NCBI RefSeq assembly: GCF_001953865.1
Contig: NZ_MQUQ01000030.1
Coordinates: 33,945-90,961 of the forward strand
DNA: 57,017 bases
Reading direction: 5' to 3'
From: Amycolatopsis coloradensis
GTDB taxonomy: Bacteria > Actinomycetota > Actinomycetes > Mycobacteriales > Pseudonocardiaceae
Positions 42,629-50,586 of this stretch are shown here, one piece after another. How positions within the stretch are numbered: the first letter of the stretch is position 1; every line of letters begins with the position of its first letter. The notes beneath the pieces were generated by a model. It was not told where the DNA came from. It worked only from the letters and a program-made list of their open reading frames with translations, and ran no database searches. Both the position numbers and the translations under genes were made by a program.

Positions 42629-44398
42629 ATGGCCTACTCCGTCACGTTGCCGGAGCTCGGTGAGAGCGTCACCGAGGGCACCGTCACCCGGTGGTTGAAG
42701 CAGGAGGGCGACACCGTCGAGGTCGACGAGCCGTTGCTCGAGATCTCCACGGACAAGGTCGACACCGAGGTCCCCTCCCCGGTCGCCGGCAAGGTCGTGA
42801 AGATCAGCGCGCAGGAAGACGAGACCGTCGAGGTCGGCGGCGAGCTCGCCGTCATCGACGACGGGACCGGCGGGGTGCCGGAGTCCTCCGGTTCCGCCGA
42901 GCCCGCCGCCGAAGAGGCGCAGCCGGAACCCGAGGCGCAGCCGGAACCCGAGCCGGAACCCGCGCAGGAGCAGTCCTCCGCGCCGTCCCAGCCGGACACC
43001 GCGCCGGCTTCGGGCGGCGAAGGCACCGAGGTGAAGCTGCCCGAGCTGGGCGAGAGCGTCACCGAGGGCACCGTCACCCGGTGGCTCAAGCAGGTCGGCG
43101 AGAGCGTCGAGGTCGACGAGCCGTTGCTCGAGATCTCCACGGACAAGGTCGACACCGAGGTCCCCTCCCCGGTCGCCGGCACCGTCCTGGAGATCCGTGC
43201 CGGTGAGGACGAGACCGTCGAGGTCGGCGGTGTGCTCGCGGTGATCGGCGCGGCCGGTTCCGCACCGGCACCGAAGGCCGAGGAGAAGAAGCCCGAGCCC
43301 AAGCCGGAACCCAAGCCCGAGCCCAAGCCGGAACCGAAGCCGGAGCCCAAGGCCGAGGCCGCCCCAGCGCCGAAGCCCGCCGAGGCCCCGAAGCCCGCCG
43401 CGCAGCCCGCGGCGAGCAGCGACAACGGTTCGGACAGCGCGCCGTACGTGACGCCGCTGGTCCGCAAGCTCGCTTCGGAGCACGGCATCGACCTGTCGTC
43501 GCTGACCGGCAGCGGTGTCGGTGGCCGCATCCGCAAGCAGGACGTGCTCGCGGCCGCCGAGGCCAAGCAGAAGAAGGAAGCCCCGGCTCCCGCCGCACAG
43601 CCCGCCGCCGCTGCCCCGGCCGCCGCGGCGCCGTCGGCTCCGCGCAAGGCCGCGGTCTCGCCGGAGCTCGCCGCTCTGCGCGGCACCGTGCAGAAGGCCA
43701 GCCGGATCCGGCAGATCACCGCCGTGAAGACCCGCGAGTCGCTGCAGGTTTCCGCGCAGCTCACGCAGGTCCACGAGGTGGACGTCACGAAGATCGCCAA
43801 GCTCCGCCAGCGGGCGAAGGCGGCTTTCAAGGAGCGCGAGGGCGTCAACCTGACGTTCCTGCCGTTCTTCGCGAAGGCCACCGTCGAGGCGCTCAAGCAG
43901 CACCCGAACGTCAACGCGTCCTACAACGAGGACACGAAGGAGATCACCTACCACGGTGCGGTGCACCTGGGGATCGCGGTGGACACCGAAAAGGGTCTGC
44001 TGTCGGTGGTCGTCCACGACGCGGGTGAGCTCAGCCTCGCCGGTCTCGCGCACCGCATCGCCGATCTGGCCGGCCGCGCGCGTTCGGGCCAGATCAAGCC
44101 GGACGAGCTGTCGGGCGGCACCTTCACGATCACGAACATCGGCTCCAACGGCGCCCTGTTCGACACGCCGATCATCGTGCAGCCGCAGTCCGGCATGCTC
44201 GGGACCGGCGCGGTCGTGAAGCGCCCGGTCGTGATCGCGGACGCCGACGGCAACGACACGATCGCCGTCCGGTCGATGGCGTTCCTGCCGCTGACCTACG
44301 ACCACCGCCTGGTGGACGGGGCCGACGCGGGCCGCTTCGTCACGACGATCAAGCAGCGTCTGGAAGAGGGCAACTTCGAGGACGAGCTCGGTCTCTGA
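42629..44398 (+). CDS. sucB: 2-oxoacid dehydrogenase E2 (dihydrolipoamide acyltransferase)
   Basis: A 589-aa E2. Two lipoyl domains (residues about 1-80 and 130-210) each carry the lipoylated Lys in EISTDKVDTEVPSPVAG. Pro/Glu/Ala linkers follow, then an E3-binding domain (VTPLVRKLASEHGIDLSSLT) and the catalytic core ending in YDHRLVDGADAGRF with the active His and Asp. Actinobacterial genes here are often named sucB, but in mycobacteria the equivalent (dlaT) is the E2 of pyruvate dehydrogenase, so the acyl specificity is open. A 75-bp stretch is identical between the two lipoyl modules. Confidence 0.95.
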   Translation: MAYSVTLPELGESVTEGTVTRWLKQEGDTVEVDEPLLEISTDKVDTEVPSPVAGKVVKISAQEDETVEVGGELAVIDDGTGGVPESSGSAEPAAEEAQPEPEAQPEPEPEPAQEQSSAPSQPDTAPASGGEGTEVKLPELGESVTEGTVTRWLKQVGESVEVDEPLLEISTDKVDTEVPSPVAGTVLEIRAGEDETVEVGGVLAVIGAAGSAPAPKAEEKKPEPKPEPKPEPKPEPKPEPKAEAAPAPKPAEAPKPAAQPAASSDNGSDSAPYVTPLVRKLASEHGIDLSSLTGSGVGGRIRKQDVLAAAEAKQKKEAPAPAAQPAAAAPAAAAPSAPRKAAVSPELAALRGTVQKASRIRQITAVKTRESLQVSAQLTQVHEVDVTKIAKLRQRAKAAFKEREGVNLTFLPFFAKATVEALKQHPNVNASYNEDTKEITYHGAVHLGIAVDTEKGLLSVVVHDAGELSLAGLAHRIADLAGRARSGQIKPDELSGGTFTITNIGSNGALFDTPIIVQPQSGMLGTGAVVKRPVVIADADGNDTIAVRSMAFLPLTYDHRLVDGADAGRFVTTIKQRLEEGNFEDELGL

Positions 44399-44415
44399 TC
44401 CTCCAGTAGTCCGTA

Positions 44416-44460
44416 GAAGGCCCTCGTCCCGCTCCGGCGGGGCGGGGGCCTTCCTCTTTA
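44416..44460 (+). terminator. Terminator after the E2 gene
   Basis: Arms 44416-44432 and 44437-44453 (GAAGGCCCTCGTCCCGC and its complement with two G-T pairs) form a 17-bp stem with a 4-nt loop, followed by CTCTTTA. It starts 17 bp after the stop. The GAAGGCCC seed resembles the GTGAAGG palindrome family. Confidence 0.8.
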
Positions 44461-44529
44461 CCCGCAATTCGTCCTCTAGTTGCGGTACTTGCGCACGGCA
44501 ACTACCGCAACTAGAGGACGAGTTGCGGG
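44461..44529. repeat. CCTCTAGTTGCGG-type palindrome
   Basis: Arms 44461-44487 and 44503-44529 pair over 27 positions with one mismatch; the loop is 15 nt. The motif CCTCTAGTTGCGGT recurs at 33666-33679. It lies directly downstream of the E2 terminator and just upstream of a promoter-like TTGACA, so it could be an operator or upstream insulator. Confidence 0.8.
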
Positions 44530-44531
44530 GT

Positions 44532-44560
44532 TTGACAGACACTCGGAACTCTAGTATTCC
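44532..44560 (+). promoter_or_regulatory. Sigma-70-like promoter of the beta-lactamase-like gene
   Basis: A consensus -35 TTGACA (44532-44537) is followed after 17 bases by TATTCC (44555-44560); TAGTAT at 44552 is an alternative -10. The small palindrome ATTCCGGAAT (44556-44565) overlaps the -10 and could bind a regulator, perhaps the winged-helix protein at 45712. The start codon is 35 bp downstream. Confidence 0.5.
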
Positions 44561-44594
44561 GGAATTACGGAAAACGAGAGGGAGGGTGTCACTC

Positions 44595-45689
44595 ATGTTG
44601 ACAAGACGTCATCTGCTGACGGGCGTCGCCGCTGGGTCGGCGGTGCTGCTGCTTCCGGGAACCGCGAACGCGGCCGCACCGGACACGTCGACCGAACAGG
44701 GCTGGCTCGACTGGATAGCCGCGCACCGGCGCGATGTCTCCGTCCTGATCGACGACGGAGCGGGGCGGCGGGCGGCGCGCAACGCCGATGTCCAGCGGCT
44801 ACTGGCCTCGTCGGTCAAGGTCGTGCACCTCAGCGCGTACGCCGTCGCGGTCGCTGAAGGCAGGCTCGATCCGAAGGAACAGATCAGGGTCGGCGACTGG
44901 GACGCCCATCACCCGTTCGTCTCCGACGGCCGCGCGCACTTCCACGCACTCACCTGGCTGGGCGTCCCCTGCGACGACTACGGCATCGCCAAGGACCCCG
45001 AACAGCGCGTCCCGCTGGCGAGGCTCCCCGAAGCGATGATCTTCTTCAGCGACAACGCCGCCACCGACTACCTCCGCACCCGCCTCGGCGACCCCGCCCT
45101 CCAGCTCGCGGCGGCACGAGGCGGGTGGGTGCGGCCGGACACCCGTTCGCTGGGCGGCGAGGTCCTGATGCTGATGATGCCGGAGTACGCGCCACCGCCC
45201 GGCAGTCCCGTCGCGGTCCGGCGGGCGCTGGGCGACGCGGTGGCCCGGCGATTCGTGGCCGACCCCGCGTTCCGCACCGAAGCCTTCGCGCGCATCCCGA
45301 CCATGCCGAGGACTCCGGACGCGCAGTGGCCGTGGGTCAAGGGCCACGCCAGGGGGACGGCGTCGGAACTGTTCTCCCTCCATCGCGGTCTGGCGTCCGG
45401 CCGCTACCGGCCGGGCGGCGCGCTCGCCCGCGAGATCCTCGCCAGGCCGCTTTCCGGCCGCGTGCCGCCTGGCGCGAGCGAAGTGCTCATCAAGGACGGG
45501 GCCCTGCCACGCACGCTCACCATCGGGCTTTCGGTCAGGTGGCCGGGAGGACGGTCCGGCACGGCGGCCGTCCTGCTCCACGGCGTGACGGACCAGGACA
45601 CGCAGAACGAGTTGCCGCTCATCGACGCCTTGCTCGCGGCGCTGTCCGACCCGGCTCGGTTCGCCGCCCTGGAACGGGCGCTCGGCTGA
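44595..45689 (+). CDS. Class A beta-lactamase-like serine hydrolase, exported
   Basis: A 364-aa protein with a Tat-like signal (TRRHLLTGVAAGSAVLLLPG, cleavage near ANA). The penicilloyl-serine hydrolase motifs are present: S72-S-V-K75, S152-D-N154 and K300-D-G302. The omega-loop glutamate of true class A enzymes is not obvious by eye. It could be a beta-lactamase or a related D,D-peptidase or esterase working outside the cell. GGGAGGG precedes ATG 44595. It is followed 22 bp later by a winged-helix regulator. Confidence 0.82.
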   Translation: MLTRRHLLTGVAAGSAVLLLPGTANAAAPDTSTEQGWLDWIAAHRRDVSVLIDDGAGRRAARNADVQRLLASSVKVVHLSAYAVAVAEGRLDPKEQIRVGDWDAHHPFVSDGRAHFHALTWLGVPCDDYGIAKDPEQRVPLARLPEAMIFFSDNAATDYLRTRLGDPALQLAAARGGWVRPDTRSLGGEVLMLMMPEYAPPPGSPVAVRRALGDAVARRFVADPAFRTEAFARIPTMPRTPDAQWPWVKGHARGTASELFSLHRGLASGRYRPGGALAREILARPLSGRVPPGASEVLIKDGALPRTLTIGLSVRWPGGRSGTAAVLLHGVTDQDTQNELPLIDALLAALSDPARFAALERALG

Positions 45690-45711
45690 GACAAAGGTAT
45701 AGATAGCCGGT

Positions 45712-46179
45712 ATGAACGCTGAGCTCGCCGACCGGATAGCCGCCCTCGAAGAACGGGTCGCCGCGCTCGAAGAACAGAGCCTGGCCTCGCCGCCGAGCGG
45801 CCCCGCGGGTCTGGTCGGGTATCGCGGCGAGCTCACCGATCCCGTCGAACTGCGCTGGGCGATCAACGTCACGCCGGGACCGATGCTGGCGCTGGACGAC
45901 GGGCCGCGGGTCGAGGTGCTCGCGGCCCTGTCCAGCGCCGCACGGGTGGCACTCGTGCGGACGCTGGCCGAAAAAGGCGTCCAGTCCGCGCCCGCCTTGC
46001 AGGAGGCGGCCGGACTCGGCTCTCCCGGCCAGCTCTACCACCACCTCAAGGCGCTGACCGGCGCCGGGATCGTCGAGCAGGACAAGCGGGGCAGTTATCG
46101 CCTCCGTCCCACCGCGACGATCCCGGTGCTGGTGCTGCTCACCGCCGCGTCGGACGTGGCAGGGCAACTGCCGACCTGA
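45712..46179 (+). CDS. ArsR-like winged-helix regulator
   Basis: A 155-aa protein with a short N-terminal coiled coil (LADRIAALEERVAALEEQS) and a winged-helix domain at residues about 75-130 (SSAARVALVRTLAEKGVQSA, GSPGQLYHHLKALTGAGIVE). It is probably a DNA-binding repressor; no metal-binding cysteines are seen. Its position behind the hydrolase gene suggests it regulates that operon. Confidence 0.75.
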   Translation: MNAELADRIAALEERVAALEEQSLASPPSGPAGLVGYRGELTDPVELRWAINVTPGPMLALDDGPRVEVLAALSSAARVALVRTLAEKGVQSAPALQEAAGLGSPGQLYHHLKALTGAGIVEQDKRGSYRLRPTATIPVLVLLTAASDVAGQLPT

Positions 46180-46216
46180 GCGTGCGACCGGATCGCGGAT
46201 ACGACACGATCGGATC

Positions 46217-47101
46217 ATGCGAGTTCTGATCGCGGGTGCGAGCGGGCTGATCGGCACCTCCGTTGCCAAGCGGCTCCGTACGTCAGGGCACGAGGTGGTC
46301 CGCCTCGTGCGCCGGGAAGAACGGGCCCCCGACGAACGCCGCTGGGATCCCCCCGCCGGGGAGATCGCCGATGGCGCGCTCGACGGCGTCGACGCGGTGG
46401 TGAATCTCGCGGGTGCGCCACTGCTGCCGGGACGCTGGAGCGCGGCCCGCAAGCAGGTCCTGCTCGACAGCAGGGTCGAACCGACCGAGGTCCTCGCCGA
46501 GGCGGTGGCCGAACACGGGATCCCGGTGCTGGTGAACGCTTCCGCGGTCGGCTACTACGGCGACCCCGGACCGTCCCTTGTGGACGAATCGAGCCCGGCA
46601 GGCCGCGGTTTCCTCGCCGAACTCTGCACGGCGTGGGAAGGCGCCACCGACACCGCGGCCACCGCGGGCGCCCGCGTCGTGCGGATCCGGACCGGGCTGG
46701 TCCTCGCCCGGAAGGGTGGACTTCTCGACGTGCTGCGGCCATTGTTCCGGCTGGGGCTCGGCGGGAAACTCGGTGACGGCAAGCAGTACATGCCGTGGAT
46801 CTCGCTCGACGACGAGGTCGGCGCGATCGTCTTCGCGCTGGAGAACGAGTCCTTGTCCGGTGCGGTGAACCTCAGTGGGCCGCAGCCCGCCACGAACGCC
46901 GCGTTCACGAAGGCACTCGGCCGCGCCGTCCATCGCCCGGCGATCTGGCAGGTGCCCGGGTTCGCCATGAAGATCGCCCTCGGTCAGGCCGCCGAAGAGA
47001 TGGCGCTGTTCGGGCAGCGTGCCATGCCCAAAGCCTTGGAGGAGGCGGGGTACGTCTTCCGCCACCCGACCCTCGAGGACGCGCTGGCCGCCGCGACATG
47101 A
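46217..47101 (+). CDS. TIGR01777-family NAD(P)-dependent epimerase-like protein
   Basis: A 294-aa short-chain-dehydrogenase-fold protein of the YfcH/SulA (TIGR01777) type. It has a Rossmann motif (VLIAGASGLIGTSVAKRL), NLAGAPLLPGRWSAARK, NASAVGYYGD and a C-terminal DUF1731-like segment (VPGFAMKIALGQAAEEMALF). It corresponds to the mycobacterial gene between dlaT and lipB. The substrate is unknown. Its stop overlaps the next start by ATGA. Confidence 0.92.
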   Translation: MRVLIAGASGLIGTSVAKRLRTSGHEVVRLVRREERAPDERRWDPPAGEIADGALDGVDAVVNLAGAPLLPGRWSAARKQVLLDSRVEPTEVLAEAVAEHGIPVLVNASAVGYYGDPGPSLVDESSPAGRGFLAELCTAWEGATDTAATAGARVVRIRTGLVLARKGGLLDVLRPLFRLGLGGKLGDGKQYMPWISLDDEVGAIVFALENESLSGAVNLSGPQPATNAAFTKALGRAVHRPAIWQVPGFAMKIALGQAAEEMALFGQRAMPKALEEAGYVFRHPTLEDALAAAT

Positions 47102-47712
47102 CCTTGCGGCGCGGCCTCCATCTCCTCGCCGGAGCCCTTCTGCTGATCGGCTTCGTCACACTCGGGCTGTTCGTCGACGACCGCCCGCCGCCGGTGGACG
47201 TCGCCCTCGCCGACGCGTTCCGCGGGCAGTACACCCGGCCGGCCGGGCAGGTGGCCGACCTGATCACGAACGTCCTCGGCCCGGTCCTCCCGTTCGCGCT
47301 GGGCGCGCTGCTGGTGGTGCTCGCCCGGCGCCGCCGGGACCTGACCGTGGTGTGCGTCAAACTGGCCGTCGTCCTGACGCTGTGCCGCCTGACCAGCCTG
47401 ATCGCCAAACCGCTGTTCTACCGGGAACGACCTCGTGAATTCCCCGATCTGAGCTATCCGAGCGGACATGTCGTCGCCGTCGCCTGCACCGGATTCGTCG
47501 CCGTGCTGCTGTGCGCGTGGACCCGGCCGCGGCTGGTGCGCCCGGCCATCGCGATCGCCGTCACGGCGACGGTGATCGGCGCGCTCTGCCGCGTCGTCCT
47601 CGGCGTGCATTGGCTGACCGACACCGCGGGATCCGTACTCGCCGTCGGCGGGGTCGGCCTGATCTCGGCGGCCGGGCTGGGCCTGCTGCCCCGGCCGCGG
47701 GATCCGGCGTAG
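47098..47712 (+). CDS. PAP2-family membrane phosphatase
   Basis: A 204-aa protein with about six helices. The three phosphatase motifs are K-P-L-F-Y-R-E-R-P, P-S-G-H and R-V-V-L-G-V-H-W-L-T-D, with both catalytic His residues. It dephosphorylates a lipid phosphate at the membrane; the substrate (phosphatidate, prenyl pyrophosphate or other) is unknown. It is coupled to the epimerase gene by ATGA and ends ten bases before lipB. Confidence 0.92.
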   Translation: MTLRRGLHLLAGALLLIGFVTLGLFVDDRPPPVDVALADAFRGQYTRPAGQVADLITNVLGPVLPFALGALLVVLARRRRDLTVVCVKLAVVLTLCRLTSLIAKPLFYRERPREFPDLSYPSGHVVAVACTGFVAVLLCAWTRPRLVRPAIAIAVTATVIGALCRVVLGVHWLTDTAGSVLAVGGVGLISAAGLGLLPRPRDPA

Positions 47713-47722
47713 TGTCGCGGAC

Positions 47723-48466
47723 GTGAGCTCTTCGACCACGTCATGCCGCGCCGCCACCGAGCCCGTCGACGTCCGCGAGATCGGGACGATCGACTACACC
47801 GAAGCCTGGGAAATCCAGCGCCGGCACGTGACAGCCCGTGCCGACGGCGAAGGCCCCGACACCGTGCTGCTGCTGGAGCACCCGTCGGTGTACACCGCGG
47901 GCAAGCGCACCGAAGCCGAGGACCGGCCGACCGACGGCACGCCGGTGATCGACGTCGACCGCGGCGGGAAGATCACCTGGCACGGCCCCGGCCAGCTGGT
48001 CGGCTACCCGATCGTCAAACTCGCCGACCCGATCGACGTCGTGCACTACGTCCGGCGTCTCGAAGAGGCCCTGATCACCGTCTGCGACCAGCTCGGCGTG
48101 CACACCGGCCGGGTCGAGGGCCGCAGCGGCGTCTGGATCCCGGCCGACGACCGCGGGGTCGAGCGGAAGATCGCCGCGATCGGCATCCGCGTGCAGCGCG
48201 GCGTGACCATGCACGGTTTCGAGCTGAATTGCGATCCCGACCTCGGCGCCTTCGACAAGATCGTCCCATGCGGCATCCGGGACGCGGGCGTGACGTCGCT
48301 CTCGTACGAACTCGACCGTGAGGTCACCGTGGCGTCGGTCCTGCCGATGGCGCGCGAAGCCGTGCTCGCGGCGCTGGAGGGCGACCTCCCGGTGAGCGAC
48401 GAGCGCTGGCTGCCGCGCCCCGAGGCCCCCGCCGCCCCCGGTGTCACTTTCGCTTTGCAGAACTAG
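47723..48466 (+). CDS. lipB: Octanoyltransferase
   Basis: A 247-aa LipB from GTG 47723. RGGKITWHGPGQLVGYPIV, the catalytic Lys in ERKIAAIGIRV and the catalytic Cys in IVPCGIRDAGVTSL are present. It moves octanoyl groups from acyl carrier protein to lipoyl domains, and LipA, encoded at 52155, then inserts sulfur. The E2 at 42629, with two lipoyl domains, is a likely target. Unlike in mycobacteria, about 3.7 kb separate lipB from lipA here. Confidence 0.95.
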   Translation: MSSSTTSCRAATEPVDVREIGTIDYTEAWEIQRRHVTARADGEGPDTVLLLEHPSVYTAGKRTEAEDRPTDGTPVIDVDRGGKITWHGPGQLVGYPIVKLADPIDVVHYVRRLEEALITVCDQLGVHTGRVEGRSGVWIPADDRGVERKIAAIGIRVQRGVTMHGFELNCDPDLGAFDKIVPCGIRDAGVTSLSYELDREVTVASVLPMAREAVLAALEGDLPVSDERWLPRPEAPAAPGVTFALQN

Positions 48467-48527
48467 CTTTTGTGCCAGGCTTCCAGGAGGGCCACGGAAA
48501 TCCCGCTGGTCCCACTGGGAGGAATTC

Positions 48528-48812
48528 ATGCGTGAATTCGCGCGAGTACTGGCGGTCGCGGCCGCCGCGGCCGGGCTGCTGGCCCTGCCCGGAACGGCGT
48601 CGGCCGCACCGCCGCCGGGCTGCTGGACCGACACCAACGGATCGACCTGGGCCAGCGGGACCTGCCCGACCGGCTCGTACAAGGTCGTCGTCGAGTACTG
48701 CCGTCCGAACTGCCATCGCGAAGAGGGCTACCCGGCCAGCAACGGCAGGCCTTCGGGGATCTCCTTCAGCCCCGGCGGTTCCATCGCCGGCGTCACCGTC
48801 GAATACGTCTAG
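48528..48812 (+). CDS. Small secreted cysteine-containing protein
   Basis: A 94-aa protein with an excellent ribosome site (GGGAGGA) before ATG 48528 and a clear signal peptide ending near ASA (VLAVAAAAAGLLALPGTASA). The mature part of about 67 residues has four cysteines (around residues 32, 45, 57 and 61), probably two disulfides, and is Gly/Ser/Pro rich. No family is recognised. It lies 61 bp after lipB and is ended by a palindrome. Confidence 0.8.
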   Translation: MREFARVLAVAAAAAGLLALPGTASAAPPPGCWTDTNGSTWASGTCPTGSYKVVVEYCRPNCHREEGYPASNGRPSGISFSPGGSIAGVTVEYV

Positions 48813-48815
48813 AAG

Positions 48816-48870
48816 CGCGTGAAGGCCCTCTTCCCCCGGCTCGACCGAGGGAAGGGGGCCTTCACGCGCC
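48816..48870. repeat. GTGAAGG-family palindrome
   Basis: Arms 48816-48840 and 48846-48870 (GCGCGTGAAGGCCCTCTTCC plus five) pair over 25 positions with two mismatches and a CTCGA loop. It sits between the small secreted protein and the convergent oxidoreductase stop at 48877. Confidence 0.85.
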
Positions 48871-48876
48871 AAAGCG

Positions 48877-49812
48877 TCAGTCCAGCTGAGGTGCGACCTC
48901 GGAAGCGACCAGTTCGACCTGGTCCAGATCCGAGAGGTCCAGCAGCTGGAGGTAGAGCCGGGTGATCCCGGTCCTCTCCCGCCAGTTCCCGATCTTCTCG
49001 ACGACCTCCGACGGCGTCCCCGCGAGCCCGTTCTCACGCAGCTCGGCAACCTCGCGTCCGATCACCGAAGCGCGCTTCGCGACCTCGGCGTCGTCACGGC
49101 CCACGGCGACGACGAGCGCGGCCGAGCGGATGATCTCCTTGGGGTCGCGGCCGATCTCGCGCGCGGCGTCGTCGACGCGGCCGAACTGCTCGACGGCGAG
49201 ATCCGGTCCCACGAACGGCAGGTTGAACTCGTCGGCGTAGCGCGCGGCGAGCGCCGGGGTCCGCTTCTTGCCGCCACCGCCGATGATCACCGGGGGCCGT
49301 GGCCGCTGAGCCGGTTTCGGCAGGCCGGGCGAGTTGACGAGCTTGTAGTGCTCACCGTCGAAGGAGAAAGTCTCGCCTTCCGGCGTCTCCCACAGTCCGG
49401 TGACCACCGCGAGCTGTTCGGCGTAGCGGTCGAAGCGTTCCTTGATCGGCGGGAGGTCGAGACCGTACGCCGTGTGCTCGTCGTCGTACCAGCCCGAACC
49501 GAGGCCGAGTTCCACGCGGCCGCCGGACATCTGGTCCACCTGCGCGACCGAGATCGCGAGCACCGACGGGTGCCGGAAGGTGGCGGCGGTGACGAGGGTG
49601 CCCAGCCGCACACGGCTGGTCTCACGGGCGAGACCCGCGAGAGTGATCCACGCGTCGGTCGGCCCGGGCAGGCCGGAAGCCGAACCCATCTTCAGGTAGT
49701 GATCACTGCGGAAGAAGGCGTCGTAACCAGCGTCCTCGGTGGCCTTGGCCACCCGGAGCAGGTCTTCGTAGCTGGCCCCCTGCTGGGGCTCGGTAAAGAT
49801 CCTGAGGTCCAC
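48877..49812 (-). CDS. LLM-class F420-dependent oxidoreductase
   Basis: A 311-aa luciferase-like TIM-barrel protein. It has the N-terminal AKATEDAGYDAFFRSDHYL, SRVRLGTLVTAATFRHPSVL, VELGLGSGWYDDEHTAYGLD and PVIIGGGGKKRTPALAARYA, typical of F420-dependent members. It transfers hydride between F420 and an unknown substrate. The upstream TetR gene, 24 bp away on the same strand, may be co-transcribed with it. Confidence 0.92.
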   Translation of the reverse strand: MDLRIFTEPQQGASYEDLLRVAKATEDAGYDAFFRSDHYLKMGSASGLPGPTDAWITLAGLARETSRVRLGTLVTAATFRHPSVLAISVAQVDQMSGGRVELGLGSGWYDDEHTAYGLDLPPIKERFDRYAEQLAVVTGLWETPEGETFSFDGEHYKLVNSPGLPKPAQRPRPPVIIGGGGKKRTPALAARYADEFNLPFVGPDLAVEQFGRVDDAAREIGRDPKEIIRSAALVVAVGRDDAEVAKRASVIGREVAELRENGLAGTPSEVVEKIGNWRERTGITRLYLQLLDLSDLDQVELVASEVAPQLD

Positions 49813-49836
49813 TTCGTCACCCTATAGACGGGTAGG

Positions 49837-50454
49837 TCAGCTCGCTTTCCCGTGTTCGGCGGGCGGAACACGGCGGAATCCGACGAGCAGCCGCACCAGG
49901 ACCTCCTCGACCTGGGCACTGACCTTCTTCGGCTCCGGCGACGACGCGATCTCGATCGCGGCGCTCGACAACGCGCCGAAAAGCAGCCGCGCGGTGACGT
50001 CCACCGGGACGTCGTCGACCTCGCCGACCTCGATGAGCGACTGGATCCCGGTGCGGACCAGGCCGAAACTGCACCGTTCCTCGGCCTCGCGCCAACGTTC
50101 CCAGCCCATCACCACCGGCGCCTCGTGGATCGCGATGCGCTGGTACGCGGGGTCGAGGCAGCCCTGCAGGAATCCGCGCAGCCCGGCGAGCGCCCGCTCC
50201 CACGGCGAGTCCGGGCCGTTTATGATCTTTTCGAGCCGGTCGAAGACCTGGCTCTCCACCGTGTCGAAGGCGGCCTCGAACAGCGCCTGCTTCCCACTGA
50301 AGTGGTGGTAGAGCGCACCCTTCGTCACCCTGGCCCGTTTGGCGATCTCATCGAGAGAAGTGCCCGCGTACCCGCGTTTGGTGAACAGCTCCACGGCACT
50401 CTCGACGAGTGCCGACCGGGTGGACTCGGAATAGTCCAGCCGCCTTGACCTCAT
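49837..50454 (-). CDS. TetR-family regulator
   Basis: A 205-aa protein from ATG 50454, which has AAGGTGG upstream; ATG 50502 is possible but adds a tail without homology cues. The N-terminal TetR helix-turn-helix is classic (GYAGTSLDEIAKRARVTKGA, LYHHFSGKQALFEAAF), followed by a helical ligand domain. It is divergent from the gene at 50587. The intergenic inverted repeats are candidate operators. Confidence 0.93.
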   Translation of the reverse strand: MRSRRLDYSESTRSALVESAVELFTKRGYAGTSLDEIAKRARVTKGALYHHFSGKQALFEAAFDTVESQVFDRLEKIINGPDSPWERALAGLRGFLQGCLDPAYQRIAIHEAPVVMGWERWREAEERCSFGLVRTGIQSLIEVGEVDDVPVDVTARLLFGALSSAAIEIASSPEPKKVSAQVEEVLVRLLVGFRRVPPAEHGKAS

Positions 50455-50493
50455 TGTCGCCACCTTCACAACTTTACGCCGCCGGCCCCACTC

Positions 50494-50554
50494 CATACTC
50501 ATGGTATGTTGACTGCTGTCAGGTCCGTACCGGGAGTATGCCGCAAACCTGCGG
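50494..50554. promoter_or_regulatory. Inverted repeats in the TetR divergent promoter region
   Basis: CATAC-N5-GTATG lies at 50494-50508, directly followed by a -35-like TTGACT (50509-50514). A second inverted repeat, CCGCA-N4-TGCGG (50541-50554), lies 40 bp on. GTATG also recurs at 50536 and near 50553. These fit operators of the TetR protein controlling both directions; that is inference. Confidence 0.45.
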
Positions 50555-50586
50555 TATGAACCGGGTCACGGAGGGGAGCCAACATC

